From positions 1-64,000 of the forward strand of contig JAZQUY010000007.1 of the NCBI GenBank assembly GCA_045631525.1: 64,000 nucleotides of DNA, written 5' to 3'. The position numbers and the translations under genes are program-made. The DNA is from SIG440 sp045631525 (GTDB lineage Bacteria; Bacillota; Clostridia; Monoglobales; Monoglobaceae). Shown here piece by piece: positions 41,636 to 49,506 of this stretch. Each line of letters begins with the position of its first letter. Within the stretch, counting starts at the first letter, position 1. The notes beneath the pieces are model-generated. The model saw nothing but the letters and a program-made list of their open reading frames with translations, did not search any database and had not been told where the DNA came from.

Positions 41636-42529
41636 TTACACTCCGCTTAGGTCAAAGGGCGGGGTGTATTTTTTGTCCGCACTTTGCTTCCCTTGAACAA
41701 AAGCCTTTTCAAAACCTTTTTGGAGAGCAAATTCTGTTACGGATTCATATTCAAAGGTGGTGAGCGGTCGATTTATTTCGGGGTATGCGGATAGATTTCC
41801 GTTTGGGGTGTACTGTCTCATTATGCTGAGCAAGAATTTATCGGTGCCAAAGGTGTCTGCAAGGTACGACAAAATTTCAATAGAGTCTTGTCTTAAGGTG
41901 GGGAGTACCAGATGGCGAACAATTGTGCCAGAAAGCATAATGCCGCTCGCGGAAAGGGCGGGTGTGCCAGTTTGGCTGAGCATTTCAGAGAGGGCTGCGG
42001 AGGCTTTTTCAAAGTAGTCTTCTGCCAGACTGTATTTCTTTGAAAAAACGGGATTTTTGTATTTGATATCCACAAGATAAATATCGATATAATCTTTTAA
42101 CCGGCGTAGAGTATCAAGACTTTCATATCCGCTGCTGTTGTAAACAAAGGGGATCTTTATTTTTTCGCGCACCAAATCTATGGCATCACAGATTTGCGGA
42201 ACATAAGGGGTGGGGGTTACGAGATTTATGTTGTGGGCACCAAGGGATTCAAGTTCAAGGAAGATTTCCGCAAGGCGATTAACAGAAATTTCTTTCCCAA
42301 AATACTGCTGACTGATTTCGAAATTCTGGCAGTAGACACATTTTAAATTGCAGCCGCAAAAGAAAATCGTTCCGCTGCCCATATTTCCGCTGATGCAAGG
42401 CTCTTCCCAATGGTGGAGGGAGGCTCTTGCGATTTTGATTTTGTCTGTTGCACCGCAAAATCCCGCACTCACAGTGCGGTCAGATTTACAACTTCTTGGG
42501 CATAGCGTGCAGCTTTTGAGGATTTCCAT
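41636..42529 (-). CDS. Radical SAM protein, pyruvate formate-lyase activating enzyme-like (COG1313 type)
   Basis: A 297-residue radical SAM protein. The [4Fe-4S] motif CNLKCVYCQNFEISQ near residue 60 has the C-x3-C-x2-C spacing. An extra Cys-rich N-terminus (CTLCPRSCKSDR...GFCG) marks the group annotated as putative PflA homologues. LSIMRQYTPNG and RPLTTFEYESV are also typical. The substrate is unknown and no glycyl radical enzyme gene is adjacent, so it should not be called PflA proper. The ATG at 42529 has AGGAG upstream. Confidence 0.87.
   Translation of the reverse strand: MEILKSCTLCPRSCKSDRTVSAGFCGATDKIKIARASLHHWEEPCISGNMGSGTIFFCGCNLKCVYCQNFEISQQYFGKEISVNRLAEIFLELESLGAHNINLVTPTPYVPQICDAIDLVREKIKIPFVYNSSGYESLDTLRRLKDYIDIYLVDIKYKNPVFSKKYSLAEDYFEKASAALSEMLSQTGTPALSASGIMLSGTIVRHLVLPTLRQDSIEILSYLADTFGTDKFLLSIMRQYTPNGNLSAYPEINRPLTTFEYESVTEFALQKGFEKAFVQGKQSADKKYTPPFDLSGV
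41637..41674 (+). terminator. Terminator of the Ca-ATPase gene, embedded in the convergent radical SAM gene
   Basis: TACACTCCGC (41637-41646) pairs with GCGGGGTGTA (41659-41668), with one T-G, and is followed by TTTTTT. The whole element is also coding sequence for the end of the opposite-strand gene. Confidence 0.8.
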
Positions 42530-42618
42530 AAAAATTCTCCTATTCAGCATTTGTATGATTTAAGTATATTTCAAAGGAAACCCAGTGTCAATATTTTGGG
42601 TAAATTTTCAAAAATGTA

Positions 42619-42659
42619 TTGACAAATTTTTCTTAATATGATATTTTATTTTATGTTAA
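42619..42659 (+). promoter_or_regulatory. Promoter and possible operator of the marR-acyl-CoA synthetase operon
   Basis: TTGACA at 42619-42624, 17-bp spacer, TATTTT at 42642-42647. An imperfect palindrome (TTAATAT...ATGTTAA, 42633-42659) covers the -10 box, as expected for MarR autorepression. Confidence 0.6.
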
Positions 42660-42698
42660 AATAGTTTGAACTTCAAAGTATTTTGCGAGGTGATAATT

Positions 42699-43169
42699 TT
42701 GGATAAAAATCAAAAGGAAAAGCTTAATTATTTTTTGGTGCATATTTTCAATCACATTTTGTCCTGGGAGGAGAGCAGCTTCAAGGAAATGGGCATTTCG
42801 GATTTGTCTCTTCGAGAGCTTCACGTGATTGAGGCAGTATGTAATCTCAAAAAATCAGAAAAAAACCGTATGTCGGACATTGCGAATTATCTGTCTATCA
42901 CACCGGGGTCACTCACTACGTCGGTTAATACCTTGGTGAAAAAAGGCTATCTTGTACGCGAGAATGACAAGAATGACAGACGTGTGGTTTTGATTGTTCC
43001 AAGTGAAAAGGCTGAAAAGGTAAATGATATACACGCTACGTTTCATTCTTCAATGATTGAAAAAGTGGCAGAAGCTGTTGGCGACGACGAAAGCCACGTT
43101 CTTGTTAAAACTTTAGAGAAACTAAGCATATTTTTTACAGAAAAATCGGAAGTGAGGAGAAGAAAATGA
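42699..43169 (+). CDS. MarR family transcriptional regulator
   Basis: A 156-residue winged-helix regulator. MSDIANYLSITPGSLTTSVNTLVKKGYLVRENDKNDRRVVLIVPSEKA (about residues 60-108) is the typical HTH plus wing with the DxRR basic tip. Many MarR proteins bind fatty acyl or phenolic ligands. I chose the TTG at 42699 because GCGAGGTGAT is correctly spaced upstream. The stop overlaps the ATG of the acyl-CoA synthetase (ATGA), so the regulator probably controls that enzyme and senses its substrate or product; this is inference. Confidence 0.88.
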   Translation: MDKNQKEKLNYFLVHIFNHILSWEESSFKEMGISDLSLRELHVIEAVCNLKKSEKNRMSDIANYLSITPGSLTTSVNTLVKKGYLVRENDKNDRRVVLIVPSEKAEKVNDIHATFHSSMIEKVAEAVGDDESHVLVKTLEKLSIFFTEKSEVRRRK

Positions 43170-44839
43170 AAAAAGAATTTAGAGAGTATGAGGTTGAGGA
43201 ATTTACAAGTCTTCGTCAGGCGGTAAAAAGACACGTTGACCGTCATGGCGATAGGCCTGCATTCAAATTCCGCGAGAAAAAAGAGATAAAAACGGTTACA
43301 TATCGTGAGTTTTATAATGATTCACTTTATCTTGGAAATGCGCTCCTGAAACGCGGGTTTGTTGATAAACATGTTGCCTGCATCGGTGACAACTGCTACC
43401 GCTGGCTGGTGGTACACAGCACTATGATGAATTCAAACGGTGTTTATGTGCCCCTTGACAGACAGCTTCCCAAACAGGATATTGTGACAGTTCTCAATCA
43501 CAGTGATTCAGAGGCACTGTTCTTCACAAAGAAATATATCAAAATTCTTGATGAAATCAGGGAAGAAATTCCAAATATAAAAATGTTTGTTTGCCTTGAT
43601 GCTGAAGCTGAGGAGGGAAAGTATCTTTCTTTTGACGATTTGATGGCAGAGGGCAAGGCGCTTATGGACTTGGGCTTCAACGAATACGAAAAAATTGAAG
43701 GCGACACCGATGCTATGCGTCTTTTGGTTTATACCTCGGGTACAACCGGTATGGCAAAGGGTGTTATGCTTTCAGAACGCAACGTTATGACCTGTATAAA
43801 CACGGGTCTTCGCCTTACAAGACTTTATGACAGAGCAATTTCTTTGCTTCCTTATCACCACACATACGAGGGTATAGGTCTTATCGCTGAGCTTGCTTGC
43901 GGTGTTACTATTTTTATCAATGACAGTATGAAAAATATCCTCAAAAACTTTGAGGAGTTTAAGCCTGAAACTGCATTTTTGGTGCCGGCACATCTTGAGG
44001 CTTTTTACAAAAGAATCAACAAGGCAATCGGCAAGAAAAAGCCTCTTATTGACGGAATGATTGCGGTTTCAAACGGTCTTCGCAAATGCGGAATTGATTT
44101 GAGACGCAAGATGTTTGGTATGATACTTGAGCCTTTCGGAGGTGAGCTTCGCAAGGTAATAAGTGGCGGTGCACCAATCCGTCCTGAAATCGCAGACTTT
44201 TTTGAGGCTATTGGTGTTACTGTGGTGAATGGCTATGGAATAACAGAATGTTCGCCCCTTGTTGCAATAACCCGTGAGGGATACGATGATTGTTATACCG
44301 CAGGCGTTCCCATTGGTTCTGTGAAAGTGAAGATTAAAGACCCTGACGAAAACGGAATTGGTGAGGTTTGTGTAAAAGGAACATCGGTTATGCTTGGTTA
44401 TTACAAAAATCAGGAGGCAACCGACCGTGTTATGGAAGACGGCTGGTTCAACACCGAGGATTTGGGTATGCTTGACGAAATGGGGCGCCTTAAAATCACA
44501 GGTCGTTCAAAGAACCTGATTGTCCTCAGAAACGGCAAGAACATCTTCCCCGAGGAAATCGAAAATTATATTTTGTCACTTCCCTATGTGGCAGAGGCAG
44601 CGGTAACCCCATGGCACGATGAAAGCGGTGAGGAATCAGGACTTTGTGCACACATTTATCTTGACCCACAGAGCGAAATGGCGGAGGATAGCGACCGCGA
44701 GACAAAAATCCGTGATGACGTGTCAAGGGTTATGAAAGAACTCCCCGTGTACAAACAGGTAAGCCGTATAAACATAAGAAAAGAAGAATTTATCAAGACT
44801 ACAACCAATAAGATAAAAAGAAATGAAATAGAGAAATAA
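43166..44839 (+). CDS. AMP-dependent synthetase/ligase, long-chain acyl-CoA synthetase type (second paralogue)
   Basis: A 557-residue adenylate-forming enzyme. Motifs are LLVYTSGTTGMAKGVM near residue 190, VVNGYGITECSPLVAITREGY near residue 355, and DGWFNTEDLGMLDEMGRLKITGRSKN near residue 430. The C-terminal catalytic lysine lies in FIKTTTNKIKRNE. It is clearly paralogous to the enzyme at 16357-17970, sharing NGLRKCGIDLR/NGLRKVGIDLR and the same ending. The start overlaps marR. Likely substrate is a fatty acid or related carboxylate. Confidence 0.88.
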   Translation: MKKEFREYEVEEFTSLRQAVKRHVDRHGDRPAFKFREKKEIKTVTYREFYNDSLYLGNALLKRGFVDKHVACIGDNCYRWLVVHSTMMNSNGVYVPLDRQLPKQDIVTVLNHSDSEALFFTKKYIKILDEIREEIPNIKMFVCLDAEAEEGKYLSFDDLMAEGKALMDLGFNEYEKIEGDTDAMRLLVYTSGTTGMAKGVMLSERNVMTCINTGLRLTRLYDRAISLLPYHHTYEGIGLIAELACGVTIFINDSMKNILKNFEEFKPETAFLVPAHLEAFYKRINKAIGKKKPLIDGMIAVSNGLRKCGIDLRRKMFGMILEPFGGELRKVISGGAPIRPEIADFFEAIGVTVVNGYGITECSPLVAITREGYDDCYTAGVPIGSVKVKIKDPDENGIGEVCVKGTSVMLGYYKNQEATDRVMEDGWFNTEDLGMLDEMGRLKITGRSKNLIVLRNGKNIFPEEIENYILSLPYVAEAAVTPWHDESGEESGLCAHIYLDPQSEMAEDSDRETKIRDDVSRVMKELPVYKQVSRINIRKEEFIKTTTNKIKRNEIEK

Positions 44840-44860
44840 TATCGGAAAAGTTTACTCATC

Positions 44861-44915
44861 TTGCACATTTCTCGCTCGCATACACGAAGTATAGCCTCGT
44901 TCACAGAAATGTACA
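44861..44915. repeat. Imperfect inverted repeat in an intergenic region
   Basis: TTGCACATTTCT (from 44861) and AGAAATGTACAA (ending 44915) pair at 11 of 12 positions around a 30-nt centre that can form a small ATAC/GTAT hairpin. No T run follows, so it is not a normal terminator. Confidence 0.5.
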
Positions 44916-44970
44916 ATCTAAGCAAATTTATGTATGATACCGTGTGCAGCTTGTGGAATTTAAAACAAAA

Positions 44971-45001
44971 AAAAGACAACTACGAAAGTAGTTGTCTTTT
45001 T
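44971..45001. terminator. Bidirectional terminator
   Basis: AAAAGACAACTAC and GTAGTTGTCTTTT form a 13-bp stem around GAAA, between the acyl-CoA synthetase gene and the convergent lipoprotein gene. Confidence 0.9.
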
Positions 45002-45073
45002 ACTTGGCTAACGCTCAATTATAATACCAGAATATAAATAGTGCATTTTGGAAAAAGATTAGTTCATAGCGAA

Positions 45074-45448
45074 CTAATCTACTCTTCGCCATCTTTGGTA
45101 TTCTCCTGCATTTTCAACAAGCACTATATCTGTGCTTTCTACTGTGATGTCAAGAGTTAACTCGTTACCGCTAAAGTCGAACACTAAGAACTTGTCCTCA
45201 ATCAGTTTCCATTCACCACTAGCATCTAACAACCCCAATTCCATAGTATAAAAGGTGGAATCTTCTTCAAAAATCATATAAGCTTTTTCATCATCAGACA
45301 ATGTTGAGTCAAACTCTGTTCCATTAGCTGAGTCTGAATACTCACTCATTTCCCATTTGCCAACCAACGAAAAGGCTCTATCATTATTGCATCCTGCCAT
45401 CGAGAAACAGAATATGCCAATGAGAAGTAATGCAATTAACTTTTTCAC
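45074..45448 (-). CDS. Small putative lipoprotein
   Basis: A 124-residue exported protein of unknown function. The N-terminus VKKLIALLLIGIFCFSMAGC is a type II signal peptide with lipobox SMAGC, so the mature protein would be lipid-anchored from that Cys. The rest is hydrophilic with WEM, WKL and a beta-rich pattern ending YQRWRRVD, reminiscent of small lipocalin-like domains, but I cannot assign it. The GTG at 45448 is chosen because AGAGGAGG is correctly spaced; a GTG at 45457 overlaps that site. It diverges from an XRE gene and may be regulated by it. Confidence 0.75.
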   Translation of the reverse strand: MKKLIALLLIGIFCFSMAGCNNDRAFSLVGKWEMSEYSDSANGTEFDSTLSDDEKAYMIFEEDSTFYTMELGLLDASGEWKLIEDKFLVFDFSGNELTLDITVESTDIVLVENAGEYQRWRRVD

Positions 45449-45485
45449 TTCATTCACCTCCTCTTACCCAAAATCTAATGTATAC

Positions 45486-45514
45486 ATTATATAATCTACA
45501 AGTCTACTTGTCAA
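45486..45514 (-). promoter_or_regulatory. Consensus promoter of the lipoprotein gene
   Basis: On the minus strand TTGACA (45514-45509), 17 bp, TATAAT (45491-45486). The -10 lies in the palindrome ATTATATAAT, which recurs at 45541-45550 in front of the divergent XRE gene. Confidence 0.85.
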
Positions 45515-45569
45515 GTATTAAATCATATTAAAATGTTAACATTATATAATGATAAAGTGAGATGACTCT

Positions 45570-45776
45570 ATGAAATTAAGAGTGTTAGAAATTTTAAAGG
45601 AAAAGAACAAAACAAAATATTGGTTGTATATACAAATGGGGTTAAGTTACCAAAATTTCAACAAAATGATAAATAATCAAACAACGGCGATTAAATTTGA
45701 AAACTTGTGTTCTTTATGTCAAATTTTAGAGTGTACTCCAAATGATTTGTTTGAAGAATATCATACCAAAAAATAA
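45570..45776 (+). CDS. XRE family helix-turn-helix regulator (Cro/C1 type, short)
   Basis: A 68-residue single-domain HTH protein. KTKYWLYIQMGLSYQNFNKMINNQTTAIKFENLCSLCQILECTPNDLFEE covers the five-helix fold of the YozG-like group. Base composition is more AT-rich than neighbouring housekeeping genes, which hints at acquisition, but no mobile element is visible. It is divergently transcribed from the lipoprotein gene; the repeated ATTATATAAT box between them is a candidate operator. No good ribosome binding site or -35 box is visible. Confidence 0.78.
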   Translation: MKLRVLEILKEKNKTKYWLYIQMGLSYQNFNKMINNQTTAIKFENLCSLCQILECTPNDLFEEYHTKK

Positions 45777-45911
45777 TACATTTTTGTTTAGAAAAGTTTT
45801 TTAGTGAATTGTGCGACAGCAAACAGATTAAAAATCTGCGTTTTTATCTATTATATAAATTACCATAATAATTCTCTTTTTAGAAAACTTTATTTAAGGA
45901 GTTTTGGGCAA

Positions 45912-45952
45912 AATGAAAGAAGCGTAATTTTGTATCAAAACTACGCTTCTTC
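45912..45952 (-). terminator. Terminator of tRNA-Ala
   Basis: On the minus strand AGAAGCGTA pairs with TACGCTTCT around a 13-17 nt loop that can extend the stem, followed by TTCATTTT. Confidence 0.75.
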
Positions 45953-45954
45953 TT

Positions 45955-46030
45955 TGGTGGAGATGAGGAGAGTCGAACTCCTGACCCCCTGCTTGCAAGG
46001 CAGGTGCTCTCCCAACTGAGCTACACCCCC
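45955..46030 (-). tRNA. tRNA-Ala (TGC)
   Basis: A 76-nt cloverleaf starting GGGGGTGTAGCTCAGTT, anticodon loop CTTGCAA giving TGC, encoded ACCA. The acceptor stem contains two G-U pairs; the third pair is G3-U70, the Ala identity element. Confidence 0.95.
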
Positions 46031-46062
46031 AAATTTTATGTGTGCCTTTTGGCAACAAATGA

Positions 46063-46091
46063 ATTATAGCACAATGTTTTCCATTTGTAAA
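46063..46091 (-). promoter_or_regulatory. Promoter of tRNA-Ala
   Basis: On the minus strand TTTACA (46091-46086), 17 bp, TATAAT (46068-46063) with a TGC extended -10. Confidence 0.82.
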
Positions 46092-46118
46092 GAGAAATTT
46101 TTAAAATTTTTAAAAAAA

Positions 46119-46150
46119 GAAAACAGCTGAATGGTTTCAGCTGTTTTTTG
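46119..46150 (-). terminator. Terminator of rpmE
   Basis: AAAACAGCTGAA and TTCAGCTGTTTT form a 12-bp stem around TGG/TGGT with A and T runs on both sides. Confidence 0.85.
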
Positions 46151-46228
46151 GTGTAGAATTTTTAAATTTAAACTTATTTGAAACATCCGAGGACATTTCC
46201 TGAAAAAATTATTCGGTAAGAGAAAATA

Positions 46229-46438
46229 TTATTTTCCTTCTTCAAGACCGAAACGTTTTCTGAACTTGTCGATACGACCGCCTGTGTCAACCAACTTCTG
46301 CTTACCGGTATAAAAAGGGTGGCAAGCTGAACAAATTTCGATAGAAACATTTTCCTTTGTTGAGCCTGTTTCAATAACATTTCCGCAAGCGCACTTGATT
46401 GTTGTTTCTTTGTAATCGGGATGTATTCCTGCTTTCAT
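46229..46438 (-). CDS. rpmE: 50S ribosomal protein L31 (zinc-binding type)
   Basis: A 69-residue ribosomal protein. MKAGIHPDYKETTIKCACGNVIETGST at the N-terminus and EICSACHPFYTGKQKLVDTGGRIDKFRKRFG are diagnostic of L31. Cys residues in KCACG and CSAC make it the zinc (type A) form. I chose the ATG at 46438, preceded by GAGGTG; a GTG at 46450 lies inside that site. Confidence 0.97.
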   Translation of the reverse strand: MKAGIHPDYKETTIKCACGNVIETGSTKENVSIEICSACHPFYTGKQKLVDTGGRIDKFRKRFGLEEGK

Positions 46439-46490
46439 CTCTATATTCACCTCTTTCTTTAGAGTGTTGTAGCTTAAATCAGCATTTTAC

Positions 46491-46519
46491 ATTATAGCAT
46501 AGCATATCGCTAAATGCAA
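46491..46519 (-). promoter_or_regulatory. Promoter of rpmE
   Basis: On the minus strand TTGCAT (46519-46514), 17 bp, TATAAT (46496-46491) with TGC before the -10. It lies directly after aroE, so rpmE has its own promoter. Confidence 0.82.
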
Positions 46520-46535
46520 GCTTTTTTTTAAAAAA

Positions 46536-47381
46536 TTAAAAATTTTTCAGGCTTTCTTTGATTTTTTCTTTTAGATATGGGAAGTCAAGGTCTTTTTCAA
46601 GGAAGATTCTATCCGCCCAAAGCCCTTGATATATAAGCATATCAAAGCCGTTGAGAGTTTCAAAACCACGCTTCTTTGCTTCCTTCAAAAAGTTGGTTTC
46701 CTCGGGGTTATAAATAAGGTCATAAACCAAAGTTCCATCTTTCAGGTGGTTAAAGAAGGAGAAATCTTCATAGTCTTTATCCACGCCCGACATACCAAGA
46801 GGTGTTGCGTTGATGAGAAGGTCACAGTCATTTACCACACTTGATATGGTATCAATATTGAAAATATCTGCATTTGCGTCACATTCGCTCAAAAACTGAG
46901 CGATAGTCTGTGCCCTTGACAAAGTGCGATTCAAAATGGTGATTTTTTTGGCACCCTCCATTTCGGATTTTAGAGCAATGGTTGAGGCAGCACCCCCTGC
47001 ACCAAGGATGACAATATTTTTGCCACTAAAATCAAATCCTTGTGTTTTCACAGCCAAGGCAAAACCCTGACCGTCGGTGTTGTAGCCAAAAAGCTTTCCA
47101 TCCTCAATTTTTACAGTATTAACAGCATCAAAAGCTTTAGCATCTTCGTCAATATAGTCAAGAAAGCCGATGATATCTTTTTTGTGGGGCATAGTCAGGC
47201 TGAATCCGTTTATACCCATAGTTTTTGCTTCGTCAAGGTAATTTTCAAGTTCCCCTTTTTTTACACGGACCCTTCGATATTCAAAGTCAAGACCAAGCTC
47301 TGTAAGGACAGTGCTGTGTATTATTGGAGACTTGCTGTGTGATACCGGGTCACCGATTATGTCAAGTTTAATTTTTTGCAT
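46536..47381 (-). CDS. aroE: Shikimate dehydrogenase
   Basis: NADPH-dependent reduction of 3-dehydroshikimate, fourth step of the shikimate pathway. The 281-residue product begins KLDIIGDPVSHSKSPIIHSTVL, with the Ser pair that binds shikimate. It has GFSLTMPHKKDI with the catalytic Lys near residue 68, FGYNTDGQGF, and the NADP-binding NIVILGAGGAASTIALK near residue 125. GGAGGCATCTGGTG precedes the ATG at 47381. It is the last gene of the aro operon; its start lies 14 bp inside the end of aroQ. Confidence 0.96.
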   Translation of the reverse strand: MQKIKLDIIGDPVSHSKSPIIHSTVLTELGLDFEYRRVRVKKGELENYLDEAKTMGINGFSLTMPHKKDIIGFLDYIDEDAKAFDAVNTVKIEDGKLFGYNTDGQGFALAVKTQGFDFSGKNIVILGAGGAASTIALKSEMEGAKKITILNRTLSRAQTIAQFLSECDANADIFNIDTISSVVNDCDLLINATPLGMSGVDKDYEDFSFFNHLKDGTLVYDLIYNPEETNFLKEAKKRGFETLNGFDMLIYQGLWADRIFLEKDLDFPYLKEKIKESLKNF

Positions 47382-47826
47382 CACCAGATGCCTCCTCCAA
47401 GAGATAATCCATTGCAAGAAGATAGCCACGGAAACCAAGACCTGCTATCTGACCTGTGCAGGCAGGGGCGGTAACTGACTTGTGCCGGAACTCCTCACGC
47501 TTATATACATTGCTTATGTGAACTTCTACGGCAGGGAGATTTACTGACGCAAGTGCATCACGGATTGCATAGCTGTAATGGGTATATGCACCGGGGTTTA
47601 TGATGATGGCATCATAATTTCCAAGAGAGTGGAGGATGAAATCAATAAGTTCACCCTCGCTGTTGCTTTGGAGGACCGTCGCTTCAACACCTTTTTCATT
47701 TGCATAGTTTTCAATGAGTGCTTCAAGGTCAGCATAGCTTTCGCTTCCATAAATTCCTACTTCGCGGGCACCAAGCATATTGAGATTTGGACCATTTAGC
47801 ACCATAATTTTCATTTTTTCAGCCAT
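47368..47826 (-). CDS. aroQ: 3-Dehydroquinate dehydratase, type II
   Basis: Third step of the shikimate pathway. The 152-residue product has the type II hallmarks MVLNGPNLNMLGAREVGIYG near residue 8, with the catalytic Tyr, then QSNSEGELIDFIL, IINPGAYTHYSYAIRDAL, and EVHISNVYKREEFRHKSV with the catalytic His. GAGGTG lies ten bases before the ATG at 47826. The gene overlaps aroK by 8 bp and aroE by 14 bp. Confidence 0.97.
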   Translation of the reverse strand: MAEKMKIMVLNGPNLNMLGAREVGIYGSESYADLEALIENYANEKGVEATVLQSNSEGELIDFILHSLGNYDAIIINPGAYTHYSYAIRDALASVNLPAVEVHISNVYKREEFRHKSVTAPACTGQIAGLGFRGYLLAMDYLLEEASGDAKN

Positions 47827-48322
47827 TTTGAATTTTCACCTCGTTTATTATTTTTTCGACTGCTGAGTTTAAATCGGCAGTGTTTTGAATTTCAATATCA
47901 CAAAAATCTTTATACTTTTCGATGCGTCTTTCGTAAAGTTCAAAAAGCCGTTCTTTTCCGCTTTTGAGTAGTGGACGATTTGATGAATCAATGTCGCTTG
48001 CAATAAGCTCTACCGGGCGGTTTATGAAAATCACAATGCCGCCTTGTTTCAGGATATCTTTATTCTCATTTCGTTCCACAATGCCGCCGCCGGTGGAAAT
48101 GATAGCATCATTTTTCTCACAAAGCCTGGCTACTATTTTCGTTTCTTCATCTCTGAATGTGCTTTCGCCGTAGGATGCGAAAAAGTCTGTGATTTTTATA
48201 TTTTTTGATTCTTCGAAAACTGCATCAGAGTCAAAAAATTCTTTCCCTAAAGCCATGGCGAGCTTTTTGCCTATGGAAGTTTTTCCACAACCGGGCATAC
48301 CTATGAGAATGATATTTTTCAT
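47819..48322 (-). CDS. aroK: Shikimate kinase
   Basis: ATP-dependent phosphorylation of shikimate, fifth step. The 167-residue product has Walker A NIILIGMPGCGKTSIGKKLA at the N-terminus, FFDSDAVFEE with the shikimate/Mg-binding Asp, TFRDEETKI, and STGGGIVERNENK. NRPLLKS carries the lid Arg. I chose the ATG at 48322, spaced ten bases from AAAGG; the GTG at 48331 is too close to it. It lies between pheA and aroQ. Confidence 0.96.
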   Translation of the reverse strand: MKNIILIGMPGCGKTSIGKKLAMALGKEFFDSDAVFEESKNIKITDFFASYGESTFRDEETKIVARLCEKNDAIISTGGGIVERNENKDILKQGGIVIFINRPVELIASDIDSSNRPLLKSGKERLFELYERRIEKYKDFCDIEIQNTADLNSAVEKIINEVKIQNG

Positions 48323-48327
48323 AAAAA

Positions 48328-49485
48328 TCACAGCCTTTCTGATGGAGAGCCCGCGGCGTGATAGTTGCCTAAAATTTTCAATTGGGTTGTATTCTCCTGT
48401 ATGGCGGATATGACGTTTTGGACATCACTATCAAGCAGATTGCCCTCGAAATCTATGAAAAACATATATTCAAAATTCTTGTCGCATCGGGGTCGGGATT
48501 CTATTTTTACAAGATTTAGCCCGCTGTTTTTAAATTCTGAAAGGATTTGACAAAGCGCGCCGCTTTCGTTAGGCAGTGTCAAAAGAACACTGATTTTATT
48601 GCAGCTTTCATTCAAAATTCCGCGTTTTGCAATGGCCACAAAGCGTGTAACGTTGTTTTGATTTGTGCTGATGTTTTCAGCCAAAACGCTGAGCCCGTAA
48701 ATTTCGGCTGTACGCTTGTCTGCGATTGCTGCAACAGAGGTATCGCTAAGACCTGCTACATACTTTGCGGCAAGTGCGGTGTTGTGGTATGCAGAAAATT
48801 TCATCTTTGGGTAGTTCTTGAAAAATTCTTTGCATTGAAGATAACCTTGCTCGTGTGAATAAACCTGACGAATGGAGTCAAGGGTTGCACCTTTTGGTGC
48901 AACAAGACAGTGGGTTATTGAAACATCCACCTCGCTTACAATATAAAGCTCACGATTTTCCAAAAGGTCAAAGACCCCTGAAATCGAGCCAGTTGACGAA
49001 TTTTCAAAGGGCAGAACTGCATAATCTGCCTGTCCCTCCTGAAGTGCGTCGAGAGTTTCGGCAAAGGTCATAACATTTATACGTTTTGTATCATCACCAA
49101 AAATCTTCATAAGAGCCGTTTCGCTGTTGGCACCAGCCACTCCCTGAAAAACCACGGTGGGGTTTGTTTTGAGACCGCATTGGTCAAAGCCCTCAAAAAG
49201 AGAATTTTCCAAATTGCCATCTGACAAAAGCTGTCTTTGAGATTTTCGGCTGATTGCCATTATCGAAGAGAAAAAGTCACGGACAAACGCTGCCTTGTCA
49301 GATGAAACAGAGGAAGCCTTTTTGTCAAGAATTTCACTTTCCCGTGCCTTGTCCAACACCGGAAGAGCGTTTTTCTTTTTGTAATCAGCCACTTTTTTTG
49401 AACATTCCATTCTTTTCAGGAAAAGAGGGAGAATCTCGCTGTCAATTTCGTCTATTTCGCATCTTAGAGTTTCAAGTTCGTTCAT
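48328..49485 (-). CDS. pheA: Bifunctional chorismate mutase/prephenate dehydratase (P-protein)
   Basis: Converts chorismate to prephenate and then to phenylpyruvate, the Phe branch. The 385-residue product has an N-terminal AroQ-class chorismate mutase (LRCEIDEIDSEILPLFLKRMECSKKVADYK, residues 6-35). A prephenate dehydratase domain (about 108-285) contains FENSSTGSISGV and the catalytic NNVTRFVAI. A C-terminal ACT domain carries LVKIESRPRC, the ESRP motif for Phe feedback inhibition. So the enzyme is probably controlled by Phe at protein level as well as by the operon leader. Confidence 0.96.
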   Translation of the reverse strand: MNELETLRCEIDEIDSEILPLFLKRMECSKKVADYKKKNALPVLDKARESEILDKKASSVSSDKAAFVRDFFSSIMAISRKSQRQLLSDGNLENSLFEGFDQCGLKTNPTVVFQGVAGANSETALMKIFGDDTKRINVMTFAETLDALQEGQADYAVLPFENSSTGSISGVFDLLENRELYIVSEVDVSITHCLVAPKGATLDSIRQVYSHEQGYLQCKEFFKNYPKMKFSAYHNTALAAKYVAGLSDTSVAAIADKRTAEIYGLSVLAENISTNQNNVTRFVAIAKRGILNESCNKISVLLTLPNESGALCQILSEFKNSGLNLVKIESRPRCDKNFEYMFFIDFEGNLLDSDVQNVISAIQENTTQLKILGNYHAAGSPSERL

Positions 49486-49506
49486 TTTGGGTTCTCACTT
49501 TCAAAT

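Noticed and set aside
45777..45911. Possible small gene between the XRE gene and tRNA-Ala
   Set aside because: No ribosome binding site with a credible frame; the only longer frame runs into the tRNA.
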